Part shown: piece after piece, positions 20,849 through 29,931 of the stretch
Numbering within the stretch: position 1 is the stretch's first letter
Layout of the letters: each line of letters begins with the position of its first letter
NCBI RefSeq assembly: GCF_003058165.1
Contig: NZ_QBUC01000010.1
Location: 82,175 to 146,174, forward strand
Reading direction: 5' to 3'
DNA from: Paenisporosarcina sp. OV554
Lineage (GTDB): Bacteria; Bacillota; Bacilli; Bacillales_A; Planococcaceae
DNA: 64,000 nt
Position numbers and translations under genes: made by a program
The notes under the pieces: model-generated
Databases searched by the model: none
Told to the model about the DNA's origin: nothing
The model's input: only the letters and a program-made list of their open reading frames with translations

Positions 20849-21142
20849 TTAAGCTTCTTGAGCTACAGGATATACACTAACTTTTTTCTTGTCGCGGCCA
20901 TAACGCTCAAAGCGTACAATACCGTCAACTTTCGCAAAAAGTGTGTCATCTCCACCACGGCCTACGTTTTCACCTGGATAAATTTTAGTACCGCGTTGAC
21001 GGTATAAAATTGAACCACCAGAAACGTGTTGACCATCAGCGCGTTTAGCGCCAAGGCGTTTTGATTGTGAGTCACGTCCGTTACGAGTCGAACCTACTCC
21101 TTTTTTCGAAGCGAAAAACTGAAGATCTAATCTTAACATCAT
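20849..21142 (-). CDS. rpmA: 50S ribosomal protein L27
   Basis: L27 reaches the peptidyl-transferase centre. The N-terminus carries the Firmicutes extension LRLDLQFFA before [14 protein letters not shown]; the protease Prp cuts after FFA to expose the functional end. The core motifs [19 protein letters not shown] are intact. Two ATGs (21142 and 21139) follow GGGGGTG; the second would match Bacillus starts exactly. prp lies 3-4 codons upstream. Confidence 0.97.
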   Translation of the reverse strand: MMLRLDLQFFASKKGVGSTRNGRDSQSKRLGAKRADGQHVSGGSILYRQRGTKIYPGENVGRGGDDTLFAKVDGIVRFERYGRDKKKVSVYPVAQEA

Positions 21143-21154
21143 TTGTTTCACCCC

Positions 21155-21490
21155 CTACTTTTTGAAGGTTATTTTTATATACTGTCCATAATCTTTTTCA
21201 ATCGTTTGTAAAGAAACAATCATCGCTTGTACAATTAATTGTACCTGTTCATTCGTTTTTGGAACTAAGTCATCAGAAAACGAGACTTTGAGAAACCCGC
21301 CGTCTTGTCCTTGCTTCACATCAGGAATCACTTTTGTAAGTTCAACGATTGCATTAACTGCTCCAAAAGAAACAGCTGTTGCGGCTGCACAAACTAAATC
21401 TTTTCCATGTTCAGCAAAATCTGCATGTCCTTTCATTTCAAAAGAACGAATGTCATTGGATTGATTTTTATCAATCGTTACTTTAATCAT
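21155..21490 (-). CDS. prp: Ribosomal-processing cysteine protease Prp (YsxB)
   Basis: Prp removes the L27 N-terminal extension. The 111-residue protein has GHADF with catalytic His22 and DLVCAA with catalytic Cys34, the same numbering as reported for the Staphylococcus aureus enzyme. It lies between its pathway partners rplU and rpmA, and the substrate motif is visible in the adjacent rpmA. Confidence 0.96.
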   Translation of the reverse strand: MIKVTIDKNQSNDIRSFEMKGHADFAEHGKDLVCAAATAVSFGAVNAIVELTKVIPDVKQGQDGGFLKVSFSDDLVPKTNEQVQLIVQAMIVSLQTIEKDYGQYIKITFKK

Positions 21491-21502
21491 CTTTTACACA
21501 TC

Positions 21503-21811
21503 TTATAGATTGATCGAATCAATCACAAGTTTCGTGTAAGGTTGGCGATGACCTAGTTTACGATGATAGTTCTTTTTAGCTTTATATTTGAAAACAGTGA
21601 TTTTTTTAGCTTTGCCGTTTTTCACGACTGTCGCTTTAACTGTCGCTCCTTCAACGAAAGGAACTCCAACTTTCACATTGTCTCCACCTACGAATAATAC
21701 TTTATCAAATGTGAAAACGTCATCAGCTTCAACACCTAATTTTTCGATGTAGATTTCTTGACCTTTTTCAACCTTGATTTGCTTACCACCAGTTTCAATA
21801 ATTGCGTACAT
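21503..21811 (-). CDS. rplU: 50S ribosomal protein L21
   Basis: L21 binds 23S rRNA near L20. The 102-residue protein has the standard [15 protein letters not shown] start and the [12 protein letters not shown] end. GAGGAGGTG precedes the ATG. It is first in rplU-prp-rpmA and is preceded by a structured leader and a clear sigma-A promoter. Confidence 0.98.
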   Translation of the reverse strand: MYAIIETGGKQIKVEKGQEIYIEKLGVEADDVFTFDKVLFVGGDNVKVGVPFVEGATVKATVVKNGKAKKITVFKYKAKKNYHRKLGHRQPYTKLVIDSINL

Positions 21812-21926
21812 TTTACTGCACCTCCTCTTAGACTCAGACTCGCCTTAAATAAGGTGATCTTTTCAGATACTTTGACCTCTTCAGAGCGGTTGTAGTAGCA
21901 CGGGTGCTACAAACAATAACATTAAA
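21812..21926 (-). promoter_or_regulatory. L21 leader RNA
   Basis: The ~110-nt untranslated leader of rplU contains a GTAGCAC/GTGCTAC hairpin (about 21892-21911) and an ACCTTATTTAAGGC hairpin before the ribosome site. Firmicutes rplU transcripts carry an L21 leader thought to mediate autoregulation. Assignment rests on position and hairpins, not on a covariance search. Confidence 0.65.
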
Positions 21927-21955
21927 ACTTTACCATAATGCTAGGGTAGCGTCAA
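21927..21955 (-). promoter_or_regulatory. Sigma-A promoter of rplU
   Basis: On the minus strand, TTGACG (21950-21955) and TAAAGT (21927-21932) are 17 bases apart. The -35 box lies inside the last codons of spoIVFB. Confidence 0.75.
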
Positions 21956-22540
21956 CTGCTTCGTGACAATTTTATTGAAAGCTTCATCATATTTTCGGTA
22001 TTGCCACGAACGAATATTTTGAAATGCAATAAATGAAAATATAAATGCGAGATGCAATTTGTTATATGTAGCTAATAATAGCAGGACTGAAAGGCAGATA
22101 GACAGGGCTAAATGTGTATTTTGATGATGTTTAGGAATAATGGCCTTCAATGCTTGTCCACCATCTAATGGCAAAATGGGGATTAAATTAAGCGCAAGAA
22201 TGGTCAATTGAACTTCATTAAAAAAAGCTTGTCCCGGAAAATAAAAAAATTGCGCAGTTAAATAGAGGATTGCCGTTGCGAGTGGACCAGCAATCGCAAT
22301 AAGCCATTGATGATGCGGCGGAGCAAGTTGAAGATTTTTCAGTTTAATGGCCCCACCATATGGAAGAATGGTACAACTGGACATCTTAAGGCCCGTCCAT
22401 TTAGCTGCCGCAATATGGCCTAATTCGTGAAAAAGTAAAGAACAAATAATAATGCTATAGTGCGCCAGCTGCGCAGTAGCAATTAAGTAAATAATAATAG
22501 GAATCATTATGGGATGCATGCGGATTTTAGTAAAGTACAT
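21941..22540 (-). CDS. spoIVFB: SpoIVFB-type intramembrane metalloprotease, short form
   Basis: SpoIVFB is the S2P-family protease that cleaves pro-sigma-K in the mother cell. The 199 residues hold about six membrane segments with the zinc motif HELGH (38-42) and NLIPILPLDGGQ (118-129, Asp126). B. subtilis SpoIVFB has about 288 residues with a C-terminal CBS domain; here the protein ends after the membrane part. Translation overlaps spoIVFA by 14 bases. The function is inferred from the motifs, the partner gene and the locus. Confidence 0.88.
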   Translation of the reverse strand: MYFTKIRMHPIMIPIIIYLIATAQLAHYSIIICSLLFHELGHIAAAKWTGLKMSSCTILPYGGAIKLKNLQLAPPHHQWLIAIAGPLATAILYLTAQFFYFPGQAFFNEVQLTILALNLIPILPLDGGQALKAIIPKHHQNTHLALSICLSVLLLLATYNKLHLAFIFSFIAFQNIRSWQYRKYDEAFNKIVTKQLTLP

Positions 22541-23087
22541 CCGTCATCCATTCTGTAACCGCAGAGGGTTCAAGATTTTTACCTGCGCGTTCTATTTTCA
22601 CAAACATTGATCCTGGCTGCACTTCTGCAATTAAGTCATTCTCTCCGACAGCTGTATAAGGTAAATTAGAAAAGTTTTCAACAAAACCATATGTCACAAT
22701 ATCTCCACCATCGTAAAGAACTGTCATCGTTTTCCCCGTATGGCGTGTATGTCCAGTGAAGAGAATGATACCATCTTCTCTCGCAGTGACTTGAATCGGT
22801 GTAGTGTACGAAACTAGCACGCCTTCTTCATAAGGTTGCATAGACTCGTAAGTCGCCATCGTCGGAATCATAGAGTCTTTGGGAGTCGCTGCCACAGGAA
22901 TAAGTTCAGGACGATAATCTCTTGGTAACTGTGCGATTACAAATTCGCGAACCATTTGAATATCCTTCCCTTGGGTAAATATTGTGCGAAGTTGTGAAGT
23001 TCCACCTTTTTGCTCTTGGATTTGAACAATTGCAATGATGCCAACGGTAAATATACATGCGATAATCCATTTTTGTACAGATTTCAT
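22527..23087 (-). CDS. spoIVFA: SpoIVFA-like regulator with M23-type domain
   Basis: SpoIVFA anchors and inhibits SpoIVFB until the SpoIVB signal arrives. The protein here has one N-terminal TM (about 7-23) and an extracytoplasmic LytM/M23-like domain (about 95-175: DGIILFTGHTRHTGKTM, GSMFVKIE) without a full catalytic zinc set. At 186 residues it is shorter than the B. subtilis protein (about 264). The stop overlaps the spoIVFB start. Confidence 0.85.
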   Translation of the reverse strand: MKSVQKWIIACIFTVGIIAIVQIQEQKGGTSQLRTIFTQGKDIQMVREFVIAQLPRDYRPELIPVAATPKDSMIPTMATYESMQPYEEGVLVSYTTPIQVTAREDGIILFTGHTRHTGKTMTVLYDGGDIVTYGFVENFSNLPYTAVGENDLIAEVQPGSMFVKIERAGKNLEPSAVTEWMTDVLY

Positions 23088-23205
23088 GCCGCAGCCCCCC
23101 TTTTCCGGTAGTATATGCAGACGTGGTTTTATATATTTCTATTGATATATGGATTTTAGAGTGGGGCTATACAGGATGAAGACAAGATTTAGGGGATTGG
23201 CGTAA

Positions 23206-24120
23206 CTTCTCGAGGAATTGTTGCAACTCTTGTTCGTTTTGTCGCAACTTCTCGTAGTATCGTCTCAACTATAGGTCGTATTGGCGCAACTTCTCGTGTT
23301 ATTGACTCAACTCTTGGTCGTTTTGTCGCAACTTCTTCCGTTATTGTCGCAACTATCCAATTTCCTCCTAATTCCCAATCGATTTTCTTCCCACAAAAAC
23401 GTAGCCCTTCGCGAAAGCGATGGGCTGCCAAATTAAGATTTAACACTTTTGTGTGGATAGGTATTGTCGCAACTTTCTTTGATATTGTCGCGACTTTTGG
23501 TCGTATTATCGCAACTTCTCGTGGTATCGTCTCAACTCTTAGCTGTATTTTCGCAACTTCTTCCGTTATCGTCGCAACTATCCAATTTCCTCCTAATTCC
23601 TACTCGATCTTCTTCCCACAAAAAACGCAGCCCTTCGCGAAAGCGTTGGGCTGCCGAATTAAGATTTCAACACTTTGCGTGGATAGGGTATTGCCGCAAC
23701 TTTCTTCGATATTGACGCTACTATTGCTCGTATTATCGCAACTTCTCGTGGTATCGTCTCAACTCTTAGCTGTATTGTCGCAACTTCTTCCGTTATCGTC
23801 GCAACTATCCAATTTCCTCCTAATTCCTACTCGATCTTCTTCCCACAAAAAACGCAGCCCTTCGCGAAAGCGTTGGGCTGCCGAATTAAGATTTCAACAC
23901 TTTGCGTGGATAGGGTATTGCCGCAACTTTCTTCGATATTGACGCTACTATTGCTCGTATTATCGCAACTTCTCGTGGTATCGTCTCAACTCTTAGCTGT
24001 ATTGTCGCAACTTCTTCCTTTATTGTCGCAACTATCCAATTCCCTCCTAATTCCCACTCGATTTTCTTCCCACAAAAACGCAGCCCTTCGCGAAAGCGTT
24101 GGGCTGCCAAATTAAGATTT
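23206..24120 (+). repeat. Four 226-bp tandem blocks with 21-bp sub-repeats
   Basis: A shared point in each block (GGGCTGCC) recurs at 23427, 23653, 23880 and 24106, a period of 226-227 bp. Each block holds six to eight 21-bp units with core TCGCAACTT(C/T)T or TCTCAACTCTT, about 26 in all, then CCAATTTCCTCCTAATTCC, then a GCAGCCC...GGGCTGC hairpin around TTCGCGAAAGCG. Blocks 2-4 are nearly identical and block 1 is diverged and longer. ORFs through it encode Leu/Ser heptads that merely follow the 21-bp period. Confidence 0.93.
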
Positions 24121-24174
24121 TAACTTCATTGTGTTTAGAAGGTTAATTCTACTCCAACAAACTTTTGAAATTGC

Positions 24175-25155
24175 TTATCTCTTCTTCATTTCAAATGCTA
24201 AAAATGGTTCCAAGCGCCATGGTTCAAATTTCAATGTATATATTCTATTTTTATGACTACCGGTATATTTCGCTATGCAACTCTTTAAAATTCTCGAAAT
24301 TAAATCTTTGTTATCAATACCTAACCACCATTTTACATCCCTACTTGTAGTTTCACTGCCAAATAGTAGTTGGTATTCTTGCAATGTCGCTACATGTGCT
24401 TCCTTGTCGTGACAACCACAATAACCGCACACCCATGTAGCGTATACTCGCTTCATCCCTACTTCAAAACACTTTCTGCATTTGACACCTGGACGAATCC
24501 CTTTCCGTTCAATTCCCAATCGTCCCATTAGTACGTCATCATGGATAGTACAAGTTCCACGTTTCAGAATATGACTTACTTTTTTCAACTCCTCGTTTGA
24601 TATCATTTCTTTACTTTTCACTTCCATTTCTTCGAGCGTATCGCACACGGCATCGATGGGAATAGATTTGAAAAGTGTTGGCGGCTGAATGACAATCCCG
24701 GCTCGACTTGCAAACACAATTAAGCCTTGAACAGGTATTTGAACTCCTTTTAGATTTAATTTTCTCTGTAATACTTTTACTGCTCGTTGCAATTGAAGTT
24801 CCGGATTTCTCATACCTTCTTTTTTACCATCAATTATTCGATAAAATTGTTTTGAAATGGAATCAAAATAAAACTCCCCTTTCATATTTTTCACTTCCAA
24901 AATGCAAATCATCTTTGGCGTCACTACAATGACATCCATTTGCGTATTGCCTATCATGATATTTCGATAAATTTCAACCTTGGGAGTCAGAACTACTTCC
25001 TCTAGAAATCTTGATACTTTATCTTCTCCAGCAAATCCTGCTTTCGTCGTCCGGTAATCTTCACTAAGCAATCGCTTATCACTAAATCGCGAATACACTA
25101 CACACATTCTTAACACATTAAACTCGTATGTTTTTTGATTATTCAGTCTTATCAC
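24175..25155 (-). CDS. NERD-domain protein with C-terminal zinc ribbon
   Basis: A NERD (nuclease-related) domain covers about residues 35-150, with GNTQMDVIVVTPK and ILEVKNMKGEF matching the E-x-K core of the fold. A zinc ribbon with CRKC and CGYCGC pairs follows (near residues 230-255). NERD proteins are presumed DNA-processing enzymes, but the substrate is unknown. The start is unclear: TAGGAGTG lies directly after the minD terminator, a GTG at 25155 is too close to it, and the next in-frame ATG (25107) lacks a site. Confidence 0.75.
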   Translation of the reverse strand: MIRLNNQKTYEFNVLRMCVVYSRFSDKRLLSEDYRTTKAGFAGEDKVSRFLEEVVLTPKVEIYRNIMIGNTQMDVIVVTPKMICILEVKNMKGEFYFDSISKQFYRIIDGKKEGMRNPELQLQRAVKVLQRKLNLKGVQIPVQGLIVFASRAGIVIQPPTLFKSIPIDAVCDTLEEMEVKSKEMISNEELKKVSHILKRGTCTIHDDVLMGRLGIERKGIRPGVKCRKCFEVGMKRVYATWVCGYCGCHDKEAHVATLQEYQLLFGSETTSRDVKWWLGIDNKDLISRILKSCIAKYTGSHKNRIYTLKFEPWRLEPFLAFEMKKR

Positions 25156-25163
25156 TCCTAAAA

Positions 25164-25195
25164 AAATCCTCCACTCGATCAAAAGTGGAGGATTT
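25164..25195 (-). terminator. Terminator of minCD
   Basis: AAATCCTCCAC/GTGGAGGATTT hairpin with a ten-base loop and a seven-T run on the minus strand, directly after minD. The next gene's TAGGAG follows the T run at once. Confidence 0.92.
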
Positions 25196-25202
25196 AGCTA
25201 AT

Positions 25203-26000
25203 TTATTTAGCAAAAACGGCTTTTATTTTTGAGAATATGCCTTTTTTCTGCACGTCCATAGACATTAAAGGTACCGATTCACCTAAAATACGACGCGCAA
25301 TGTTGCGGTAGCCTTGAGCTGCTCGGTTTGTTGGGTCCATTACTACTGGCTCACCTTTGTTGGAAGAAGTAATAACACTTTCGTCATCCATGATGATGCC
25401 AAGTAAATCAATGGATAAGTGTGTAGTAATTTCATTAACATCTAACGCATCGCCGGCTTTCATTAAATGTTGACGAATACGGTTGATAATTAATTTTGGC
25501 GGGGCAATATCTTCTTGTTCAAGCAAACCGATGATACGATCCGCATCACGCACGGCTGAAATTTCAGGTGTGGTAACGACGATTGCACGGTCTGCACCAG
25601 CGACTGCATTTTTATATCCTTGTTCGATACCTGCAGGACAGTCGATTACGACATAATCGTAGTCACGTTTTAATTCCGTTACAAGTTCTTTCATTTGTGC
25701 GGGGTTTATAGCGTGTTTGTCTGTTGTTTGCGCTGCTGGAAGTAGATACAATTTGTCTTCAAAACGTTTATCTTTTACTAAAGCTTGGTGAACTTTACAA
25801 CGGCCTTCGATTACGTCAACCAAATCATAAATAATTCGGTTTTCTAATCCAAGGACAACGTCTAAGTTACGTAAGCCGATATCAGTATCAATTAAACAAA
25901 CTTTCTTGCCTTGAAGTGCCAATGCAGTCCCCAGGTTGGCGGTTGTTGTTGTTTTGCCAACACCTCCCTTACCTGAAGTAATTACGATAGCTTCTCCCAC
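25203..26000 (-). CDS. minD: Septum-site-determining ATPase MinD
   Basis: MinD is a membrane-bound ATPase that places MinC at cell poles to block polar division. The 265-residue protein has the deviant Walker A SGKGGVGKTT (9-18), the VVIDCPAGIE motif, and a C-terminal amphipathic helix KKGIFSKIKAVFAK for membrane binding. It lies one base after minC in the same operon. Confidence 0.98.
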   Translation of the reverse strand: MGEAIVITSGKGGVGKTTTTANLGTALALQGKKVCLIDTDIGLRNLDVVLGLENRIIYDLVDVIEGRCKVHQALVKDKRFEDKLYLLPAAQTTDKHAINPAQMKELVTELKRDYDYVVIDCPAGIEQGYKNAVAGADRAIVVTTPEISAVRDADRIIGLLEQEDIAPPKLIINRIRQHLMKAGDALDVNEITTHLSIDLLGIIMDDESVITSSNKGEPVVMDPTNRAAQGYRNIARRILGESVPLMSMDVQKKGIFSKIKAVFAK

Positions 26001-26001
26001 A

Positions 26002-26673
26002 TTAGCTTCCTCCTTTAAATGTAGATAATTGCGGTCTTAATAAACGTAGTTCTTGTAAGCGATCGATTGCAATGAAGCCATTTGCATGCAAATATGCACA
26101 TTCCATTTCGGGTTGTTCCGAAAGAATCGTCAATTCATCCGTCATAGTTTCAAGTGTTTCATTAATTTTAATATGTGTCGCTTCTAACCAAGACGCCGCG
26201 ATGACTGCTTCTTTATTGCCATTCGCCCCTGCATGTGCGCTACCTTTTAAGCGGCCAAGCACAAAAATATTGCCGCCAGCTATGATTTTGCCATTTGGGT
26301 TTACATCTCCTACGACAACTAAATCACCTTCTGCTTTGATAACTTGACCAGAACGAACGATGCCGACGTAAGTTTCCGATTGACGCTCTAAGATGCGGCG
26401 ATTGCTTTCTTCTATGGAAATCACATCACTTTGCACTCTTGAGACACGTAAATGTGGAGACGTGTGCACGCTTGCAATGAGTTCTTTTATTTGTTCTTCT
26501 GAGCAGTATCGATTTCCAAGTTGTAATAATACCTCTGCTTGTCCATCGATGCCTTCGTCCGAAACTTTTAGCTTTAGTTCATCCACCAGTTCGGCATATG
26601 CGCTTTGATCATCAAGCCGAAGCACTAGACCGTCTTTTGTCCCTTTTATATAGACTAGTTGCTTTTTCGTCAT
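26002..26673 (-). CDS. minC: Septum formation inhibitor MinC
   Basis: MinC inhibits FtsZ assembly. The 223-residue protein has an N-terminal FtsZ-inhibiting domain (about 1-100) and a C-terminal right-handed beta-helix with GDVNPNGKIIAGGNIFVLGRL. ATG at 26673 has GAGGTGA eight bases upstream; a GTG four codons earlier overlaps it. It is paired with minD. Confidence 0.95.
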   Translation of the reverse strand: MTKKQLVYIKGTKDGLVLRLDDQSAYAELVDELKLKVSDEGIDGQAEVLLQLGNRYCSEEQIKELIASVHTSPHLRVSRVQSDVISIEESNRRILERQSETYVGIVRSGQVIKAEGDLVVVGDVNPNGKIIAGGNIFVLGRLKGSAHAGANGNKEAVIAASWLEATHIKINETLETMTDELTILSEQPEMECAYLHANGFIAIDRLQELRLLRPQLSTFKGGS

Positions 26674-26698
26674 CAAATGCGTCACCTCACGCGTAGAA

Positions 26699-27223
26699 TT
26701 AATTTGGCTGATTTAATCGTTGCAACAATCGTGCATTGATTACATATTTAAATGCCCAGCCTAGCACCACTAAGAATATTGAATTTGCAATCATCGTTGG
26801 AATGAGACGTTCGCTAACAAAAGCTTGTAACGAAATATCGGTCAATCCAATAAATGAAAAGAATTGGAATAACGCGAATTCAAGACCAGCAACTAATACA
26901 AGTGACACGATTGTTGTCACCAATAAATTCTGGTGAATGAATTTCACGATATAACTAGCTAGTAAACAAATTAATGGATATAAAAATGAATACAATCCAA
27001 TAATATCAATGAAAAACACATCATACAAGAGCCCAAAAAGTAATGCATACACCATCGCGCGGTTGCGACTATAGTAGATGGAAATGAATATCAAATACAT
27101 GATGAGAAATCGAGGGATTAAATACCGATACTCCCCATTAATGTCTAAGGGAGAAAATAGCCCGAATACGGGTTCAAGATAAAACAAGACGACAGCAATG
27201 GCTGGAACGATAAAACGCTTCAT
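26699..27223 (-). CDS. mreD: Rod shape-determining protein MreD
   Basis: A 174-residue polytopic membrane protein with five or six helices, the usual size for MreD of the elongasome. It overlaps mreC by four bases and precedes minC. Sequence identity in this family is low, so the call relies on topology and the mreB-mreC-mreD order. Confidence 0.93.
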   Translation of the reverse strand: MKRFIVPAIAVVLFYLEPVFGLFSPLDINGEYRYLIPRFLIMYLIFISIYYSRNRAMVYALLFGLLYDVFFIDIIGLYSFLYPLICLLASYIVKFIHQNLLVTTIVSLVLVAGLEFALFQFFSFIGLTDISLQAFVSERLIPTMIANSIFLVVLGWAFKYVINARLLQRLNQPN

Positions 27224-28107
27224 GATTCATCCTCATCAATCGCAGTATTTTCTCCATCTGTCCCATCGACGGTTGTCATAACGCGTTTTGCAATCATCAC
27301 GTGGTCAAGTAGAGCAAAATCAGCTGCTGGTTTAACATAAGCCATATTCGTTAAGCCGAAATCGTCTGTCGATACTTCAGTAATTTCCCCGATTAAAATA
27401 CCTTTAGGAAAAATCCCGCCTAGTCCAGATGACATGATTTTTTGACCTTTTTTGATTTCAATGTTTGAATCGATTCGTTTTAGAATTAGTTCTTTTCGCT
27501 CATCATCGTATCCTTCAATTAAGCCGAATACTTCTTTTTCGCCCGTCACCATCGCAGATACACGATAGTTTGGATTTTGTGTCGATAAAAGTTCAACAGT
27601 AGAAGTAAATGGCGTCGTTAGTACAACTTTTCCAATTAATCCTTGCGCAGTCATAATTGCCATGTTCTTTTCGACTCCGTGAACTTCTCCTTTATCGAGT
27701 ATTATTTTTTCTTCCCATTGATCAGGATTTCTTGCGATTACAGTTGCCTGAATCGGTTCATACTTTCGAAGATCGTCTTGCTTGTCTACAACTTCTCTTA
27801 ATCTCGTATTCTCTGATGCTAAATCGTTGACGTCTGCTTGCAATTTCGCAAATTCTTCTAAACGACCTTTCAATCGTTTATTTTCTTCATACGTATTTAA
27901 CAAAGAATCAACATTATCGAAAACACCTGTTATGTACTGTGTTGGTTTTGAGAAAATAGATTGCCCAAAACCAACCACATCTTTAATAATTTGTTCAGGT
28001 AACGACGCATTATCACGATCTCTGAGAGAGAAGCTGATCAATGCCACAAGAAAGATGACCCCGACAAGCAGCAAAATTAATCGCTTATTCGAAAAAAATT
28101 GTGGCAT
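27220..28107 (-). CDS. mreC: Rod shape-determining protein MreC
   Basis: MreC is a bitopic protein linking MreB to peptidoglycan synthases. It has an N-terminal TM (about 10-27), a coiled coil (about 65-105), and a beta-rich extracellular domain with VIARNPDQWEEKIILDKG and MSSGLGGIFPKGILIGEI. The length, 295 residues, is normal; the C-terminus is acidic. The operon is mreB-mreC-mreD-minC-minD. Confidence 0.97.
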   Translation of the reverse strand: MPQFFSNKRLILLLVGVIFLVALISFSLRDRDNASLPEQIIKDVVGFGQSIFSKPTQYITGVFDNVDSLLNTYEENKRLKGRLEEFAKLQADVNDLASENTRLREVVDKQDDLRKYEPIQATVIARNPDQWEEKIILDKGEVHGVEKNMAIMTAQGLIGKVVLTTPFTSTVELLSTQNPNYRVSAMVTGEKEVFGLIEGYDDERKELILKRIDSNIEIKKGQKIMSSGLGGIFPKGILIGEITEVSTDDFGLTNMAYVKPAADFALLDHVMIAKRVMTTVDGTDGENTAIDEDES

Positions 28108-28121
28108 TAGAACGGTCCTCC

Positions 28122-29138
28122 TTAATGTTTAGAATTTTGGCGAATCATATTCATATGATCAAGCGCCATTCCCGTACCAATTGCAACGCAGTCTAACGGA
28201 TTCTCTGCAATGAAGACCGGCATGCTTGTCTCATCACTAATCACTTTGTCCAAGTTCTTAAGTAATGCGCCACCGCCTGTTAAGACGATTCCACGTTCCA
28301 TTACATCCGCAGATAATTCAGGAGGCGTTTGTTCTAATGTTTTTTTCACTCCATCGATAATTGCTGTAACAGACTCTTTCAATGATTCGGCAATTTCTTC
28401 AGAAGAGATTTCAAGTGTTTTTGGAAGACCCGTCACTAAATCACGGCCACGAATTTCCATTTTCTCAACATTTTCAATGACTCTAGCAGAACCGATTTCT
28501 ATTTTAATAGCTTCGGCAGTACGTTCACCAATAGTTAAGTTGTACATTTTACGAATATAACTAGTAATCGCATGATCCATCGCGTCACCAGCTACACGTA
28601 CTGATTCACTTGTCACAATACCGCCAAGTGAGATAACTGCAACTTCAGTTGTACCGCCACCAATATCGACCACCATACTACCTGTTGGTTCCCACACTGG
28701 TAAGTTTGAACCGATTGCTGCTGCAAATGGCTCTTCAATTGTAACTGCATCTCTTGCGCCAGCTTGACGAGCTGCATCAATTACTGCACGACGCTCAACA
28801 GATGTAATTCCATAAGGCACACAAATCATTACGTTTGGCTTTTTCCAAGTACCGCCTGACGCTTTCATTGCTTCTTTTAAATAATACTGAATCATCGCTG
28901 TAGTAATATCAAAATCCGCAATAACCCCGTCTTTCATTGGGCGAATGGCAACGATTGAACCTGGAGTACGACCAATCATATTTTTAGCATCGTTTCCTAC
29001 TGCCACGATGTCACCATTATTTGTGTTTTTAGCTACTACTGAAGGTTCGCGTAATACGATCCCTTTTCCTTTAATAAATACCAAAGTATTGGCTGTGCCA
29101 AGGTCTATCCCGACATCTTTTGCTCCGAATCCAAACAC
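28122..29138 (-). CDS. mreB: Cell shape-determining actin MreB
   Basis: MreB forms membrane filaments that orient wall synthesis. The 338 residues open with [17 protein letters not shown] (phosphate 1) and include [15 protein letters not shown] (phosphate 2) and [11 protein letters not shown] (adenosine site). The start codon is GTG with AAAGGAAG eight bases upstream. A TATAAT-like -10 at 29201-29206 suggests a promoter between radC and mreB. Confidence 0.98.
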   Translation of the reverse strand: MFGFGAKDVGIDLGTANTLVFIKGKGIVLREPSVVAKNTNNGDIVAVGNDAKNMIGRTPGSIVAIRPMKDGVIADFDITTAMIQYYLKEAMKASGGTWKKPNVMICVPYGITSVERRAVIDAARQAGARDAVTIEEPFAAAIGSNLPVWEPTGSMVVDIGGGTTEVAVISLGGIVTSESVRVAGDAMDHAITSYIRKMYNLTIGERTAEAIKIEIGSARVIENVEKMEIRGRDLVTGLPKTLEISSEEIAESLKESVTAIIDGVKKTLEQTPPELSADVMERGIVLTGGGALLKNLDKVISDETSMPVFIAENPLDCVAIGTGMALDHMNMIRQNSKH

Positions 29139-29200
29139 GTTTTGTTCTTCCTTTCTATCCTTAGCCAGTTAATCTTAGCTTAGTTTAAACCATAACTTTG

Positions 29201-29206
29201 ATTATA
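29201..29206 (-). promoter_or_regulatory. Candidate -10 box upstream of mreB
   Basis: TATAAT reads on the minus strand about 60 bases before the mreB start. The -35 region is weak (TGTGAT at 17 bases), so this is only a candidate. Confidence 0.4.
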
Positions 29207-29232
29207 ACGGATAAAAAGAGAAAATCACAGTG

Positions 29233-29931
29233 TCACATGTAACCCTTTTCTTTCAAACTAATAAATTGATGATCTCCGATAATTACATGATCAAGTAATT
29301 CGATACCCATGATCTGTCCAGCTTCTTGAATTCGCTTCGTTACCTCTATGTCTTCAGGTGATGGAGACGGGTTCCCTGAAGGGTGATTATGCGCGCAAAT
29401 AATCGAGGCAGCAGAACGTTTTACCGCTTCCCTGAATATTTCTCGTGGGTGAACAATACTTGCATTTAAACTACCAATAAAGATAGTTTGTTTGTGTAAC
29501 ACTTGATTTTTAACGTTCATAAATAATACAACAAAATTTTCTTGCTTTAAAGACGTCATATCCGCCATTAAAAAAGTGGCTGCATCTTTTGGGGAACGTA
29601 CGGTGAATTTTCCATCTGTTTGTTGCTGAGCTAAGCGACGTCCGAGTTCGACTGCCGCGAGTAATTGAACTGCTTTTGCTTCCCCAATTCCTTTTACGGA
29701 CATTATTTCTTCAATCGTCGCATTTTTCAATTCGTGCAGTTGTTCGAAAAACACTAAAACTCGATTGGCTAAATGTAGAACAGATTCTTGTTTTGTGCCT
29801 GTTCGCAACAAAATCGCTATCAACTCTTGATTTGACAAAGCTACTGCACCTTGATTCATTAGTCTTTCACGCGGGCGATCAGAAGCTGGCACATCTCGGA
29901 TCATTAACGTTGGTTTGACATCAGTTATCAT
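29233..29931 (-). CDS. radC: RadC-family JAB/MPN domain protein
   Basis: The 232 residues contain an N-terminal helix-hairpin-helix (SVKGIGEAKAVQLL near 65-80) and a C-terminal JAB metalloprotease-like domain with the motif HNHPSGNPSPSPEDIEVT. Despite its name, the repair role of RadC is doubtful and its activity is not established. It overlaps maf by 11 bases and precedes mreB as in B. subtilis. Confidence 0.96.
   Translation of the reverse strand: MITDVKPTLMIRDVPASDRPRERLMNQGAVALSNQELIAILLRTGTKQESVLHLANRVLVFFEQLHELKNATIEEIMSVKGIGEAKAVQLLAAVELGRRLAQQQTDGKFTVRSPKDAATFLMADMTSLKQENFVVLFMNVKNQVLHKQTIFIGSLNASIVHPREIFREAVKRSAASIICAHNHPSGNPSPSPEDIEVTKRIQEAGQIMGIELLDHVIIGDHQFISLKEKGYM

Noticed and set aside
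23451..24115. Overlapping plus-strand ORFs rich in Leu, Ser and Val with heptad spacing, like leucine-zipper proteins
   Set aside because: The 7-residue period is just the 21-bp DNA repeat read in frame. There is no ribosome binding site, several frames are open at once, and the sequence is shared with a non-coding array at 17456.
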